In this document: piece after piece, positions 54,047 through 64,000 of the stretch | How the letters are laid out: every line of letters begins with the position of its first letter | Position numbering within the stretch: the first letter of the stretch is position 1 | Assembly (NCBI GenBank): GCA_942491885.1 | Contig: CALOCQ010000002.1 | Coordinates: forward strand, 1,426,001-1,490,000 | Direction of reading: 5' to 3' | DNA: 64,000 bases | Source: CALBPI01 sp942491885 | GTDB lineage: Bacteria; Pseudomonadota; Gammaproteobacteria; Steroidobacterales; Woeseiaceae | Position numbers and translations under genes: made by a program | The notes under the pieces: model-generated | Told to the model about the DNA's origin: nothing | The model's input: only the letters and a program-made list of their open reading frames with translations | Database searches by the model: none

Positions 54047-55482
54047 ATGAGCGAACTTAACGCAGCACTGGAACACCCCGTCTACAACTACAAGGTTGTC
54101 AGGCAATTCGCCATCATGACGGTGGTGTGGGGCATAGTGGGCATGCTGGTCGGCGTGATCATCGCCGCGGAGATGGTCTGGCCCGCCCTGAATCTCGAAC
54201 CTGCCCTGGATCCACTTCGGGCGCCTGCGCCCCCTGCATACGAACGCCGTCATCTTTGCCTTCGGAGGCTGCGCCCTGTTTGCAACCTCATACTACATCG
54301 TGCAGCGAACCTGCCAGACGCGCCTGCTCTCGGACAAGCTGGCCGCCTTTACCTTCTGGGGCTGGCAGCTGGTCATCCTGGCCGCGGCCATCACCCTGCC
54401 CCTGGGCTTCACCTCGGGCAAGGAATACGCCGAGCTCGAATGGCCGATCGACATTCTCATCACGCTTGTCTGGGTAACCTACGCCGTGGTGTTCTTTGGC
54501 ACGATCATCCAGCGCAAGACCAGCCATATCTACGTAGCGAACTGGTTTTTCGGCGCCTTCATCGTCACCGTCGCCGTGCTGCACCTGCTCAACAGCGCGG
54601 AGATTCCATGGGGCCCGTTCAAATCCTACTCCGTTTACGCCGGCACCGTGGATGCCATGGTCCAGTGGTGGTACGGACACAACGCCGTGGGCTTCTTCCT
54701 GACCGCCGGCTTCCTCGGCATGATGTACTACTTCGTGCCCAAGCAGGCCGAGCGTCCGGTCTACTCGTACCGCCTGTCGATCGTGCACTTCTGGGCGCTG
54801 GTCGCCGTCTACATCTGGGCCGGCCCGCACCACCTGCACTACACGGCGCTGCCGGACTGGGCCCAGTCGCTGGGCATGGTGATGAGCCTGATCCTGCTGG
54901 CGCCCAGCTGGGGCGGCATGATCAACGGCATCATGACCCTGTCTGGTGCCTGGCACAAACTGCGCACGGATCCGATCCTGCGTATTCTGGTTGTCTCCCT
55001 GGCCTTCTACGGCATGTCCACCTTTGAAGGTCCGATGATGTCCATCAAGACCGTCAACTCCCTGTCGCACTACACGGACTGGACTATCGGTCACGTGCAT
55101 TCGGGAGCCCTGGGTTGGGTCGCAATGATCTCGATCGGCTGTCTCTATCACCTGATCCCGAAGGTCTACGGCAAGGAGCAGATGTACAGCACCAACCTGA
55201 TCAACACCCACTTCTGGATGTCCACCATTGGTACGGTACTGTATATCGCCTCCATGTGGGTCAACGGCATCCTCCAGGGCCTGATGTGGCGCGCCTACAA
55301 CCAGGACGGCACGCTGACCTACGCCTTCGTGGAGTCGGTCGTGGCGAGCTATCCGGGCTGGATCGTCCGCGTTCTCGGCGGCGCCATCTTCCTCGGCGGC
55401 ATGCTGATCATGGCCTACAACGTCTTCATGACAATTCGCAAAGGACGCTCCGGTGCAAGCACCGGTTGCAGCTACGGCTTAA
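54047..55482 (+). pseudogene. ccoN: cbb3-type cytochrome c oxidase subunit I (frame broken twice)
   Basis: Twelve-helix catalytic subunit with haem b, haem b3 and CuB. It has the haem/CuB histidines in HNAVGFFLT and GPHHLHYTALP, then THFWMSTIG and GHVHSGALGW. One extra base near 54200 breaks the frame before LPWIHFGRLRPLHTNAV; another near 55441 replaces the normal end (KDAPVQAPVAATA, TAA at 55480) with an artefactual tail to 55499. Corrected length is about 478 codons, normal for CcoN. Probably functional if the shifts are sequencing errors. Confidence 0.9.
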
Positions 55483-55495
55483 GGAGTAAGCGACC

Positions 55496-56106
55496 GTGAA
55501 GGGTCACGAAATAGTCGAGAAAAACGTCCCGCTGATGATCGTGCTGGTGATTGTCGCGATCAGCTTCGGCGCCTGGTTGAGCTGGTACCGCTGATGTTCT
55601 CCAAGCAGCTCGCTGAGCCCGTCGCCGGCCTCGAGCCCTATTCCGCCCTGGAACTCGAAGGGCGGGATATCTACATCCGCGAGGGCTGCAATACCTGCCA
55701 CTCGCAGATGATTCGCCCGCTGCGTGCCGAGACCGAGCGCTACGGGCACTACTCCGTCGCCGGCGAGTTCGTCTACGACCACCCGTTCCAGTGGGGCTCG
55801 AAGCGCACCGGACCGGATCTGGCCCGCGTCGGTCAGCGCTACTCGGACGACTGGCACCGCGCCCATCTCTACAACCCGCGCGACGTGGTACCGGAATCCA
55901 ACATGCCGTCCTTTCCCTGGCTGTTCAACAACGAGCTGACGGGCAAGTACACGGCGCGCAAGATGCAGGCCCTGCGCACGGTGGGTGTGCCTTACACCGA
56001 TGCGGATATCGCCGGTGCGGCCGCCGCGGTCAGTGGCAAAAAGGAAATCGACGCACTCGTAGCCTACCTGCAGCAGCTTGGCACCCTGATCCAGACGCGG
56101 CGCTGA
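55496..56106 (+). pseudogene. ccoO: cbb3 oxidase subunit II, monohaem cytochrome c (one frameshift)
   Basis: GTG start (AAGGAG 9 bases upstream), membrane anchor, then the haem motif CNTCH in REGCNTCHSQMIRPLRAETER, and the axial methionine in PESNMPSFPWLF. One missing base near 55572 splits it: the first frame stops at 55593 while the second, from 55594, carries most of the protein. Inserting one base restores SFGGLVELVPLMFSKQ, the family N-terminus. Followed two bases later by ccoQ. Confidence 0.9.
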
Positions 56107-56108
56107 TC

Positions 56109-56285
56109 ATGGATATCAACGACCTCAGGGGTATCAGCACCGCATTTTTGCTGATCGTATTTATCGGCCTGATTTTCTGGGCCTACAGCAGCAAACGAAA
56201 AAAGTCTTTTGACGAAGCCGCCAACCTGCCATTTGCCGACGACGGTGCGCAGGCGGGCAGCGCAAAGGGGAGAAAAGATCAATGA
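56109..56285 (+). CDS. ccoQ: cbb3 oxidase small subunit CcoQ
   Basis: 58 residues: one transmembrane helix (about 10-27; GISTAFLLIVFIGLIFWAY) and the FixQ/CcoQ tail SSKRKKSFDEAANLPF. It stabilises the oxidase complex. Intact, two bases after ccoO; its stop overlaps the ccoP start (ATGA). Confidence 0.92.
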   Translation: MDINDLRGISTAFLLIVFIGLIFWAYSSKRKKSFDEAANLPFADDGAQAGSAKGRKDQ

Positions 56286-57344
56286 GTAGCTACCTGACCG
56301 GATTCTGGAGTGGCTGGGTAATCGTCCTGACGGCGATAACCCTGATACTCGTGACCGCCCTGCTCTTCGCCAACCGCAAACGCACGCCGCTGGACAGAAA
56401 ACCACCGGGCACGAGTACGACGGCATTGAGGAGTGGGACAACCCGCTGCCCGGCTGGTGGTTTGGATGTTTGTGATCACCATCGTCTGGGGCATCGGCTA
56501 CCTGATCGTCTACCCGGGTATGGGAAACTTCCCGGGGTTCTCGGCTGGACCTCCCTGGAGCAGCACGACAGGAAGTCGCCGTCGCCGAGGAACAGTACCG
56601 CGCCAATGCGCGACCGCTACCTGGCCATGCCTATCGAGGAGATCTACCACGATCCCAAGGCCCGCAAGATGGGCATGCGCATCTACGGCAACAACTGCTC
56701 CCAGTGTCATGGTCTGGATGCGGGCGGAGCCCTTGGCTTCCCCAATCTTGCCGACAACGATTGGCTCTACGGCGGCAGCGCCGACATGATCAAGCACACG
56801 ATCGTCAACGGTCGCCGCGCCGCCATGCCCGCCTGGGAGTCGATTCTGGGCGATGAGGGTATCGCGGAGGCCACGGCCTATATTCTGTCGCTGAACAGTC
56901 GCGACGCGGACCCGGCGAAGGTGAAGGCCGGCGAGAAGCACTATCAGACCTACTGTGTGGCCTGCCACGGACCCGAAGGCAAAGGCAACCAGGCCATGGG
57001 CGCACCGAACCTCACCAATGGCATCTGGCTTTACGGCGGCAACGCCGAGCAGATCGCGCACAGTCTGCGTATTGGTCGCAACGGACAGATGCCCGCCTTC
57101 GCCAACACCCTGGGCGAAGACAAGATTCACCTGGTGTCCGCCTATATCTACGGCCTGAATCGCCGGTCTAGGGCACACGGTAGCTGGGACGAGCAACCGA
57201 AGAGCGTCCCGCAGGGAACCTCCAGCTGCGGGGGGAATGGAGCAGCCACGCCAGCGAGCGGTACGCCCAAGGATACCGACCGAAGGCAGCGGCCCCGACA
57301 TCAACCTGGAAGCGGTCCCCACCCTGTGGCTGAACAACGGATAG
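56282..57344 (+). pseudogene. ccoP: cbb3 oxidase subunit III, dihaem cytochrome c (several frameshifts)
   Basis: Two CxxCH haem motifs: NNCSQCHGLDAGG and TYCVACHGPEGKG. The N-terminal anchor SSYLTGFWSGWVIVLTAITL is followed, in alternate frames, by GHEYDGIEEWDNPLPGWW and MFVITIVWGIGYL, so at least four single-base shifts lie between 56400 and 56640. Past VSAYIYGLNR the frame again shifts; DINLEAVPTLWLNNG with TAG at 57342-57344 is my best end. Both haem domains are readable. It accepts electrons from soluble cytochromes. Confidence 0.85.
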
Positions 57345-57353
57345 CTGAACGCC

Positions 57354-58776
57354 ATGGCTGAACCCGAACTGATCGATGTCCAGGAGGTCGTCCCGGCGGA
57401 GGTCGGCGAGCTCGACCTTTACCAGAAGCGCGAAAAGATCTACACCGCAAGATCGAGGGCTTTTACCAGCGCCTGCGCGTGTTCAGCGGGCTGGCCTCTG
57501 CTGCTCGGCTACTACTGCATTCCCTGGATCAGCATTAATGGTCGCCAGGCGGTCTGGTTCGACCTCCCCGAGCGTGAGTTCCACATATTCGGGCTGACCT
57601 TCTGGCCACAGGATTTTCCGCTGCTCGCCTTTCTGCTGATCATCTCGGCCTTCTCCCTGTTCGCGGTTACGGTTTCCGCAGGTCGAATCTGGTGCGGCTA
57701 CACCTGTCCGCAAACCGTGTGGACCAGTATCTTCATGTGGGTTGAGCAGAAGTTTGAGGGCACCCGCAACCAGCGTATAAAGCTCGACAAGCAGCCCTGG
57801 TCGCTTAACAAAGCCTGGCGCAAGATCGGCAAGCACGGCAGCTGGCTGTTTATCGCCTTTATGACCGGCATGACCTTCGTCGGCTATTTCTATCCGGTGC
57901 GTGATCTGGTATTCGAGCTGGCGACGCTTTCGACCGGTAAGTGGCAGATCCTCTGGACCGTATTTTTCACCCTCGCAACCTATATCAATGCGGGCTGGAT
58001 GCGCGAGCAGGTCTGCAAGTACATGTGCCCCTATGCGCGCTTCCAGTCGGTGATGTTTGATCGGGACACGCTGATCGTGTCCTACGACGCCGCCCGCGGC
58101 GAACCCCGCGGTTCGCGCAAGCGCTCTCTGGACCATCAGGAAGGCGGGCCTGGGTGACTGCATCGACTGCGATCTGTGCGTCCAGGTCTGCCCCACGGGT
58201 ATCGATATTCGCGACGGCCTGCAGTACGAGTGCATCGGCTGCGCCCTGTGCATCGACGCCTGCAACTCCGTGATGCGCAAGATGGGCTATGAACCCGGCC
58301 TTGTTCGCTACACCAGCGAGCGCGAGCTCGAGGGTGGCAAGACCCACTGGCTGCGCCCGCGAATCATTGGCTACGTGACCGTGCTGTGCCTGATGGCCGG
58401 CGTGTTTGCCTACAATATCGTGACCCGCACGCCCCTGGAAATGACCGTGATGCGCGATCGCAACAGCCTCTTCGTCGAGACCCTCGATGGCGGCGTGGAA
58501 AATATCTACCGCATACATATCGTCAACATGGATACGCGGCCCCACGACTTTGCGCTCACCGTCGAGCGGTCTGGAGGGTGCGGAAATCCGCGGGGCTACC
58601 CGCTTCCGCACTTCGAGGGCAGTGAAGATCGGGAGATCACCCTGCGGGTCTACGGGCCACGGGACGTTCTCGAGGCGCCGAGCGCGGACCTGATCTTCGA
58701 ACTGATCGCCGAGGACATGCCCTCCCTGCGTGCCGCATCCGAATCGCGGTTTCTCAAACCCGTCGATCGCCAATAA
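57354..58776 (+). pseudogene. ccoG: Cytochrome oxidase accessory protein CcoG (several frameshifts)
   Basis: About 474 codons, normal for CcoG, a membrane iron-sulfur protein implicated in copper handling. It has the helix-bounding WCGYTCPQTVWTSIFMWVE and CKYMCPYARFQSVMFD, and then the ferredoxin cysteines in CIDCDLCVQVCP and CIGCALCIDAC, readable only in another frame. Shifts are evident near 57440, 57490, 58130 and 58570. The C-terminal immunoglobulin-like domain ends cleanly at 58776. Confidence 0.85.
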
Positions 58777-58824
58777 GCGTTAGGATAGAATCGCTCATGA
58801 GCACATAGAGTAACTGATAGTAAG

Positions 58825-59360
58825 ATGGTGAGCGAAGGCCGCAGCTACGCTCGACCCAATCGACAGGAAGATCTCGAACCGTGGTACCGCCAGTTCTGGC
58901 CCTGGTTCCTGATTGCCCTGCCCGGCTCCGTTGTGATTGCCAGCCTCAGCACGCTGTACATTGCCAACCGCTACTCCGACGACCTGGTCGTCGACGACTA
59001 TTACAAGGACGGACTGGCGATCAACGTCGAACTGGGTAAACAGCGGGTGGCCGACGGAACTCGGCATCGAAGCCTCAGTTGCAGATACTTGACCACCGGG
59101 TACAGGTGCGCGCTGCGCGGCGATGAGTATGGCGACGATACCCTCGATCTGTTCCTCTCCCATCCCCTGGAGGCCGATCGTGATTTCAGCGTCAGTGCTG
59201 CGTCGCATCGCGCCCGGCCTCTACGGCGGTCAGATGCCGGCAACGGTGGCAGCCAACTGGCACTGGACCCTGCAGTCGGAGGACGGGGCTGGCGCCTGTC
59301 GATGGCGCCCTGACGAACACTGACTTTCTCGATGGCGATCGCGCCTCGACTCTCGACTGA
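58825..59360 (+). pseudogene. ccoH: FixH-like oxidase assembly protein CcoH (several frameshifts)
   Basis: N-terminal EPWYRQFWPWFLIALPGSVV with one helix, then DLVVDDYYKDGLAINVELGKQ, the FixH signature. Later family blocks (DTLDLFLSHPLEADRDFSVS, APGLYGGQM, NWHWTLQSEDG) are spread over different frames; at least three indels. The presumed end TNTDFLDGDRASTLD stops at 59358-59360. In other bacteria it stabilises the assembled oxidase. Confidence 0.82.
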
Positions 59361-59406
59361 GCAGAGTCGGCTGTGCAGCCGCTCATCCCGAGCCAGCGTA
59401 CGTGCT

Positions 59407-61886
59407 ATGTCGCCCAAAGAACGAGGTAACGAAGCGCCCCGACGCAGGCCAGTCGCGTTGCTCCAGCCGTCCACCTGCTTCCACTGCGGCGAGAGCGTGC
59501 CACCGGGCCAGGACTTTTCCCTGGAGATCTGGCCGGCGAGCGCGAGCCATGTGCTGCCCCGGCTGCCGGGCCGTGGCCATGATCATCGCCGACAGCGGTC
59601 TGGAGCGCTTCTATGCCCAGCGCACAGCCTTCAATGAGCAGGCCCGACCCTGACCTTCGATCGACCCCGGACGCTTTGCGATCTACGACGACGACGCCCT
59701 GGCCGAGCAGTTCGCCGACCCAGGGTGGACGACGGCCTGACCGATGCGCGCCTGCTGATCGGCGGCGTGAGCTGTGCGGCCTGCACCTGGCTTATCGAGA
59801 CCACGCTCCAGCGCGAGCCCGGTGTGCGCAGAGCCTCCCTCAACCTCACCCAGGGTCGGCTCGACGTCCGCTTTGACCGCGCCACCAGTTGCCGATCAGC
59901 GAGCTTTTCGAACGTCATCACGCGCTGGGTTACAGCGTTCAGCCCTGGCAAAGCAGCGCACAGCAGGATCATGGCGCGCGCGACTATCGGCGCGACCTGC
60001 GCCGTCTTGCGGTCGCGGGCATTGGTATGATGCAGGTGGGCATGTTTGCCATCGCCCTGCACGCCGGTGACATTCAGGGCATCAGCGAGGACTACCAGCG
60101 CTTGCTGCGCTTTGTCAGTCTGCTGGTCACGGGGTTTGTCGTGGCCTTTTCCGCACGAGGCTTCTTCGAAAGCGCCTGGCGACATCTGCGCCAGGGCGCA
60201 CTGGTGATGGATCTGCCCGTGGCCCTGGCGATTGGACTGGCCTTCGCGGCCAGCACGGTTGCCACCTTTGGCGGCGACGGCGACGTCTACTTTGATTCCG
60301 TCGTCATGTTTACCTTTCTGCTGCTACTGGCGCGCTTCGTCGAAAAACGTATGCGCTATCGCGACGCTCTGGCCTGGCAGGATGCGGAACAGTCCCTGCC
60401 CGACGCGGTGCGCGTACGCCGCAACGGGACCTGGACGCTGGTGCCAAGACGCGAACTGCGCCGCGGTGATCAGGTGCTCGTGCGGGCGGGCGATACCATT
60501 CCCATCGACGCGCGGGTCGTTATGGGCTCAGCGCGGTGCGGGAGGACAGCTTCAGCGGCGAAGCCCTGCCGCGCCCCGTGACCATGGGCGACCGGGTATG
60601 CGGGCACGGTCAACGTAGACGACACGCTGGAACTCGAGGCAACGGGAACCTATGCCGACACGCGGCTCGCCGCACTGCAGCGCTCGATCGACACGGCACG
60701 CCACGACAAGCCTGCTCTCGCCAGACTCGCCGACCGTATCGCCACGCGTTTTATTGCCGCGCGTGCTGCTCGCGACGGCCTTCACCGCGCTGGCCTGGTC
60801 GCAGATCGACCCGGACCGGGCGTTCTGGATCGCGCTATCGGTGCTGGTGATCAGCTGCCCCTGCGCCCTGTCCCTGGCAACACCTGCGACCCTTGCCAAC
60901 GCGGCCGCCCTGCTGCGTCGCCAAGGCGTGATCGTGCACGGCGAGAACGCCCTCGAATCCCTGTCCCGAGTCACCCACGTCGCTCTTCGACAAAACCGGT
61001 ACGCTGACCACCGGCGAGTTTCGACCTCGCGTCAACGCGTCCACCCTCGCCGACGGTATACCGACGCGACGATATCGCTGCGCATCGCCGCTGCCCTGCA
61101 GCGCCACTCCAACCATCCCCTGGCCAGCGCCTTTTCGGCGATCGCGCCAGCAGCGATCCTTGACGATATTCGCTACATCGTCGGCGCGGGCCTGGAGGGC
61201 CGCGCGGTGGACGGCAGGCTGCGCTTGGCTCTCGCGCTTTCTGCCGCGAGCTGGCGCGTTTCCCGGATCCCCGCCACTGCGCCGCTGTACTGGATTGCCC
61301 TGGGCAGAAGACACGCATCCGCTCGCCTGGCTGGGCTGGACGATGCGCTGCGCGAAGCGCGCGCGATCCTCGAGCGATTTCAGCGGACGGGGGTTCGTAC
61401 CGAACTGCTCACCGGAGACGCCTCGCCGCGCGCCGGCCAACTGGGTTTCGACCCTTGGCTTTGATGCGGTGCATACCGGCTGTTCGCCACAGCAGAAACT
61501 GGAGCGCGTCGCGGCCTTGCAGGCGTCCGGCGCGGCGCGTGCTGATGGTCGGTGATGGCCTCAATGACGCCCCGGTACTCAAGCAGGCGGACGTGTCCAT
61601 CGCCGTCGCCGGTGCAACGGACCTGGCCCGGGCACAGGCCGATTTCGTGGTCGTCGACGGCGACCTGCAGCAGATCGAGCCTCCTGCGCCGCTGCGACTG
61701 CGGACGCGCCGCGTCATCCTGCAGAACTTCGCCTGGGCACTGGGCTACAACGCCGTCGGCATACCCCTGGCCGCCATGGGCTGGATACCGCCCTGGGCGG
61801 CGGCGCTGGGCATGTCCTTCAGCTCGCTTCTTGTAGTCGCCAACGCATCGCGCATGCGACGCTTTGCATCGCCGGAGACCTTGTAG
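59407..61886 (+). pseudogene. ccoI: Copper-exporting P-type ATPase for cbb3 assembly, CcoI (many frameshifts)
   Basis: Fragments over several frames give a full P1B ATPase in order: zinc-ribbon-like CFHCGESVPPG, metal-binding GGVSCAACTWLIE, helices, GDTIPID, SFSGEALP, CPC in ISCPCALSLATPATLAN, DKTGTLTTGEF (phosphorylation Asp), and VGDGLNDAPVLK. At least eight single-base shifts, with intact stretches 59889-60530, 60830-60990, 61150-61440 and 61540-61886. Supplies copper for CuB maturation. The true start is uncertain; an ATG at 59407 is used. Confidence 0.85.
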
Positions 61887-61888
61887 CC

Positions 61889-62056
61889 ATGGAGAGCCTG
61901 TATCTGCTGATTCCCGTGGCGCTGGTCTTCTGCGTGATCGTGATCCGCCTTCTGCTCTGGGCGATCGACAGCGGGCAGTATGATGATCTCGACAAAGAAG
62001 GCTGGCGCATTCTGGTCGGACGGGAACTTTCGATGACCCGGCGACGCAAGCGGTGA
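61889..62056 (+). CDS. ccoS: cbb3 oxidase maturation protein CcoS
   Basis: 55 residues: an N-terminal helix ESLYLLIPVALVFCVIVIRL followed by the CcoS/FixS signature WAIDSGQYDDLDKEGWRIL. Needed for copper and haem insertion in the cbb3 oxidase. It starts two bases after the ccoI stop and is intact, though the tail after WRILVG is slightly unusual. Confidence 0.92.
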   Translation: MESLYLLIPVALVFCVIVIRLLLWAIDSGQYDDLDKEGWRILVGRELSMTRRRKR

Positions 62057-62110
62057 CGAGCTGCGGACCACAGACCCCCACGCAGACCAGAGGAGGGAGA
62101 GCAACAGCGA

Positions 62111-62894
62111 ATGATGGCCGATACGGGAATCGTGGCGGCTTTCGGCATCGGTCTGGCGGGCGCCGGCCACTGCCTGGGCATGTGCGGCGGTATTGCCGCA
62201 GCGATCAACCTCGGTGGCAACGTGGGACGCGCGACGACTCTGGCCTATCACGGCGGACGGCTATGCAGCTATGCCGCGCTTGGCGCCCTGCTTGGCGGGC
62301 TCGCAGGCAGTATCAATCTGGCCCAGTGGACCATGTTCCTGCGCTATCTGGCAGCCCTGCTTCTGATCGCCATGGGCTTGTCGATCGCCGACTGGTGGCG
62401 CGGCATCAGCGTGCTCGAGCGCGTCGGCGCCAAAGTCTGGGCACCGGTGCAGAAACTATCGTCACGTTTGCTCCCGGTTCGGCACTGGAGCCAGGGATAT
62501 CTACTTGGGCTGTGCTGGGGTCTGATGCCCTGCGGACTGATCTACAGTGCCCTGGCCTGGTCCGCAACCACGCAGGACGCGCTGCGCTCCGGCACCCTGA
62601 TGTTTGCCTTCGGCGTCGGCACCCTGCCGGCGATGCTCGCACCAGTTTTGGCGCCGCCGGCGCGCAGTCGCTGCTGCGCCGTCGTGGTCTGAAGCTCGTA
62701 ATCGCCGTGTTTCTCATTGCCACGGGCGTATGGGCCCTTGCCATGACCTGGTCCCACGGCTCGCATCTGGACCGCGACATCGAAGCTGGCGCCATGCAGG
62801 ATCACTCTATGCACATGCAAGAAGAGCCAGACGGGCTACACACAGCCATACGATGCGCCGATATGCAGCAGTCGGACAGCCCGAAGGTAACTGA
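62111..62894 (+). CDS. TauE/SafE (DsbD-like) membrane protein, frameshifted near the 3' end
   Basis: Six-helix sulfite exporter TauE/SafE family protein often found beside ccoS. It has GIGLAGAGHCLGMCGGIAAAIN with cysteines at helix 1 and GLCWGLMPCGLIYSAL in the second repeat. One base is missing at about 62641: restoring it gives MLATSFGAAGAQSLLRRRG and a further helix, and a frame ending near 62894. The GHCLGMCGG and GLMPCGL cysteines may be the redox or metal site. Probable role in copper or redox supply to the oxidase, inferred from context. Confidence 0.82.
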
Positions 62895-62934
62895 TGACTG
62901 GCTGGGCCACGGTAAACCGTTAAAAATTGCGGGC

Positions 62935-62982
62935 AAAAAAACCCCGCCGCAATGGCAGGGTCGCAAAAGCACGGCGGGTTTA
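62935..62982. terminator. Bidirectional terminator between the cco region and ompW
   Basis: CCCGCCG (62943-62949) pairs with CGGCGGG (62972-62978). On the minus strand the stem is followed by GTTTTTTTG, a good U-tract for ompW; on the plus strand by TTTAT, weaker. Confidence 0.88.
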
Positions 62983-63000
62983 TCCGCCGGATACGCGCAC

Positions 63001-63711
63001 TCAAAACTTGTAGGCAATACCCACGTTGTAAACCCAGGGATCGATGTCCACATCAAAGCTGACGGTTGCACTGCTGCCACCATCAAGACCCAGGGTCACA
63101 TCGGCGGTGGTGCCGATATCGATGTACCAGAGACCGGCATTCAGCGACCAGTTGTCATTGATGGGAATATCCACGCCGGCCTGCGCTGCCAGACCTACGG
63201 AGTCCTCCAGAGACAGCTTTGCAGAATTGATGCCCAACGCCGGCAGGTTCTCGATCAGGAAGCCTGCCAGTACCGGATCGACTTCCTCGTCAAAGAAGGC
63301 GGTGTAGTTCACACCCACTCCGAGGTAGGGCTGCCAGCCCTCCGCGTTACCGCGGGGATACCACTGCAACGACAGGGTCGGCGGCAGGTGCTTGGTAGAG
63401 CCCGCGGGCAGCGGTGCATCAACCAGATCAATTTCGTGCTCAAAAGGTGTAGCAGCGAGCAGTTCAAGACCCCAGTTATCAGACATCATCCAGGCACCGA
63501 TGATGGAGATCTGCGTGTCATCGCCAACTTTGACACCACCGGGCAAAGTCCCCACCGGATCTGGCAGATTGATGGGGTCGCTGCTGGAATCCGGAGCCAC
63601 CGTGATAATGCCCGCACGCACAATAATATCGCCCTGCTCATAGGCCTGCGCGCTGAGCGAGCCTGCTGCGATGGTGGCCGCCGCCACGGCGATGACGAGT
63701 TGTTTTTTCAT
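63001..63711 (-). CDS. ompW: Outer membrane protein OmpW
   Basis: 236 residues with a signal peptide ending AQA (about 23) and an eight-strand barrel. It has GDIIVRAGIITVAPDSS, LSLQWYPRGN, PYLGVGVNYTAFF, LNAGLWYIDIGTTADV and the terminal aromatic strand VYNVGIAYKF. OmpW carries small hydrophobic molecules and responds to oxygen in enterics. AAGGAG lies 7-8 bases upstream of the ATG. It is frame-intact, unlike most genes from 53.3 to 62.9 kb. Confidence 0.96.
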   Translation of the reverse strand: MKKQLVIAVAAATIAAGSLSAQAYEQGDIIVRAGIITVAPDSSSDPINLPDPVGTLPGGVKVGDDTQISIIGAWMMSDNWGLELLAATPFEHEIDLVDAPLPAGSTKHLPPTLSLQWYPRGNAEGWQPYLGVGVNYTAFFDEEVDPVLAGFLIENLPALGINSAKLSLEDSVGLAAQAGVDIPINDNWSLNAGLWYIDIGTTADVTLGLDGGSSATVSFDVDIDPWVYNVGIAYKF

Positions 63712-63766
63712 GGTGCCTTCACTCCTTGTTTAGGCTTCGGGTTACCCCGGGATAGCAATCGCGGCC

Positions 63767-63808
63767 ATACTATGACTGAGGCTCGCAGGTGGCATTGATG
63801 TCAATCAA
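63767..63808 (-). promoter_or_regulatory. FNR/Anr-dependent ompW promoter
   Basis: TTGATGTCAATCAA at 63795-63808 is an exact FNR box (TTGAT-N4-ATCAA). On the minus strand a -10-like TAGTAT occupies 63772-63767, so a start near 63760 puts the box at -41.5, the class II activation position. Expected to raise ompW expression in low oxygen. Confidence 0.9.
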
Positions 63809-63862
63809 AGTTCATCGCGCGGCCGACATAGACCAAGGTCGACCCTGGTAACACCGGACAAT

Positions 63863-63902
63863 AAAGGACGACAAAGGACGACAAAGGACGACCAGGGACG
63901 AC
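63863..63902. repeat. Four tandem 10-base repeats
   Basis: Three exact copies of AAAGGACGAC (63863-63892) and a fourth, CAGGGACGAC (63893-63902), with a further partial CAGG. The 10-base period equals about one helical turn. The short open frames across it look spurious. Possible binding array or simple slippage repeat. Confidence 0.75.
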
Positions 63903-63981
63903 CAGGCTGATCCATGCGCACAGTAAGAGAACAACACAGCCGCAAAGAACCGCGTACAGCGATAGAGGAAAAACACAGAGC

Positions 63982-64000
63982 ATGAGTTTGCGCAACCAAA
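63982..64000 (+). CDS. Possible start of the next gene, cut by the window edge
   Basis: ATG at 63982 opens MSLRNQ before the window ends. MSLR-N/K-Q is a common beginning of membrane signalling proteins with a first helix, but only six codons are visible and GAGGAA upstream is somewhat distant (12 bases). Nothing more can be said. Confidence 0.25.

Noticed and set aside
62053..63798. 581-codon plus-strand frame covering ompW
   Set aside because: From 63001 on it is antisense to intact ompW with its signal peptide and FNR promoter. Only the part up to about 62890 has real content (shifted TauE/SafE tail).
63801..63999. Two overlapping 64-codon minus-strand frames at the right edge
   Set aside because: They run across the 10-base tandem repeats, have no ribosome site and no recognisable domain.

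Overview
The window looks like chromosome of a high-GC, CpG-rich gammaproteobacterium. The markers are a PspF-controlled psp operon, ftsY-ftsE-ftsX-rpoH, an E. coli-type gshA, a mutY-yggX pair, AmpG, c-type L28/L33 ribosomal proteins and a cbb3 oxidase cluster. A nickel superoxide dismutase, a long-chain acyl desaturase and two GGDEF/EAL proteins point to an environmental, possibly marine or sediment, lineage. I cannot name the genus. I saw no tRNA, rRNA, CRISPR array, integrase or transposase, and no gene-free gap longer than 300 bases.

Layout. 0-3 kb: pspF (cut by the window edge) divergent from pspA-pspB-pspC-like-pspC-pspB-like, with a sigma-54 promoter. 3-6.6 kb: small secreted protein, HAMP-PAS-GGDEF-EAL protein, bactofilin. 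6.7-14.4 kb: gshA, aminotransferase/sulfotransferase pair, two tandem paralogues of unknown function, ferredoxin-reductase-like flavoprotein, SDR, quinone oxidoreductase. 14.4-19.7 kb: sodX-sodN nickel SOD pair, RND exporter, csaA, YugP-like protease, ECF sigma factor with a DUF6768 protein. 19.9-26.3 kb: dinF-like MATE, gcdH, a large inverted repeat, an Mpo1-like protein, OmpA-like lipoprotein, DUF3465, folD, rpoH with a perfect CIRCE operator. 26.4-42.9 kb: housekeeping (ftsXEY, rsmD, coaD, mutM, desaturase, rpmG, rpmB, radC, coaBC, dut, pyrE, xth, ampG, marC, trmB) and a GGDEF protein with a decayed EAL domain. 43-49.3 kb: ECF sigma, anti-sigma and DUF4097 cassette, AsmA-like, SRPBCC, mutY, yggX. 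49.3-53.0 kb: GT-C (STT3-like), GtrA and GT2 glycosylation operon whose first gene, a second STT3-like protein, is truncated.

At about 53.0-53.1 kb the character changes. To the right lies a microaerobic respiration cluster (Yip1-like gene, ccoNOQP, ccoGHIS, a TauE/SafE-like protein, ompW) under FNR/Anr-type promoters. Most genes between 53.3 and 62.9 kb carry single-base frame disruptions, although family sequence reads through in the alternate frames. Everything left of 53.0 kb, and ompW on the far right, reads cleanly. This is best explained by a contig junction into poorly resolved sequence; real decay after a rearrangement is the alternative.

Themes: envelope stress and maintenance (psp, rpoH with CIRCE, two ECF units, OmpA-like, AsmA, bactofilin, ftsEX), redox defence (NiSOD, GshA, YggX, MutY/MutM) and oxygen-responsive respiration (cbb3, ompW). 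The genes are tightly packed: five convergent pairs overlap at their 3' ends, three of them sharing one CTAG as both stop codons.
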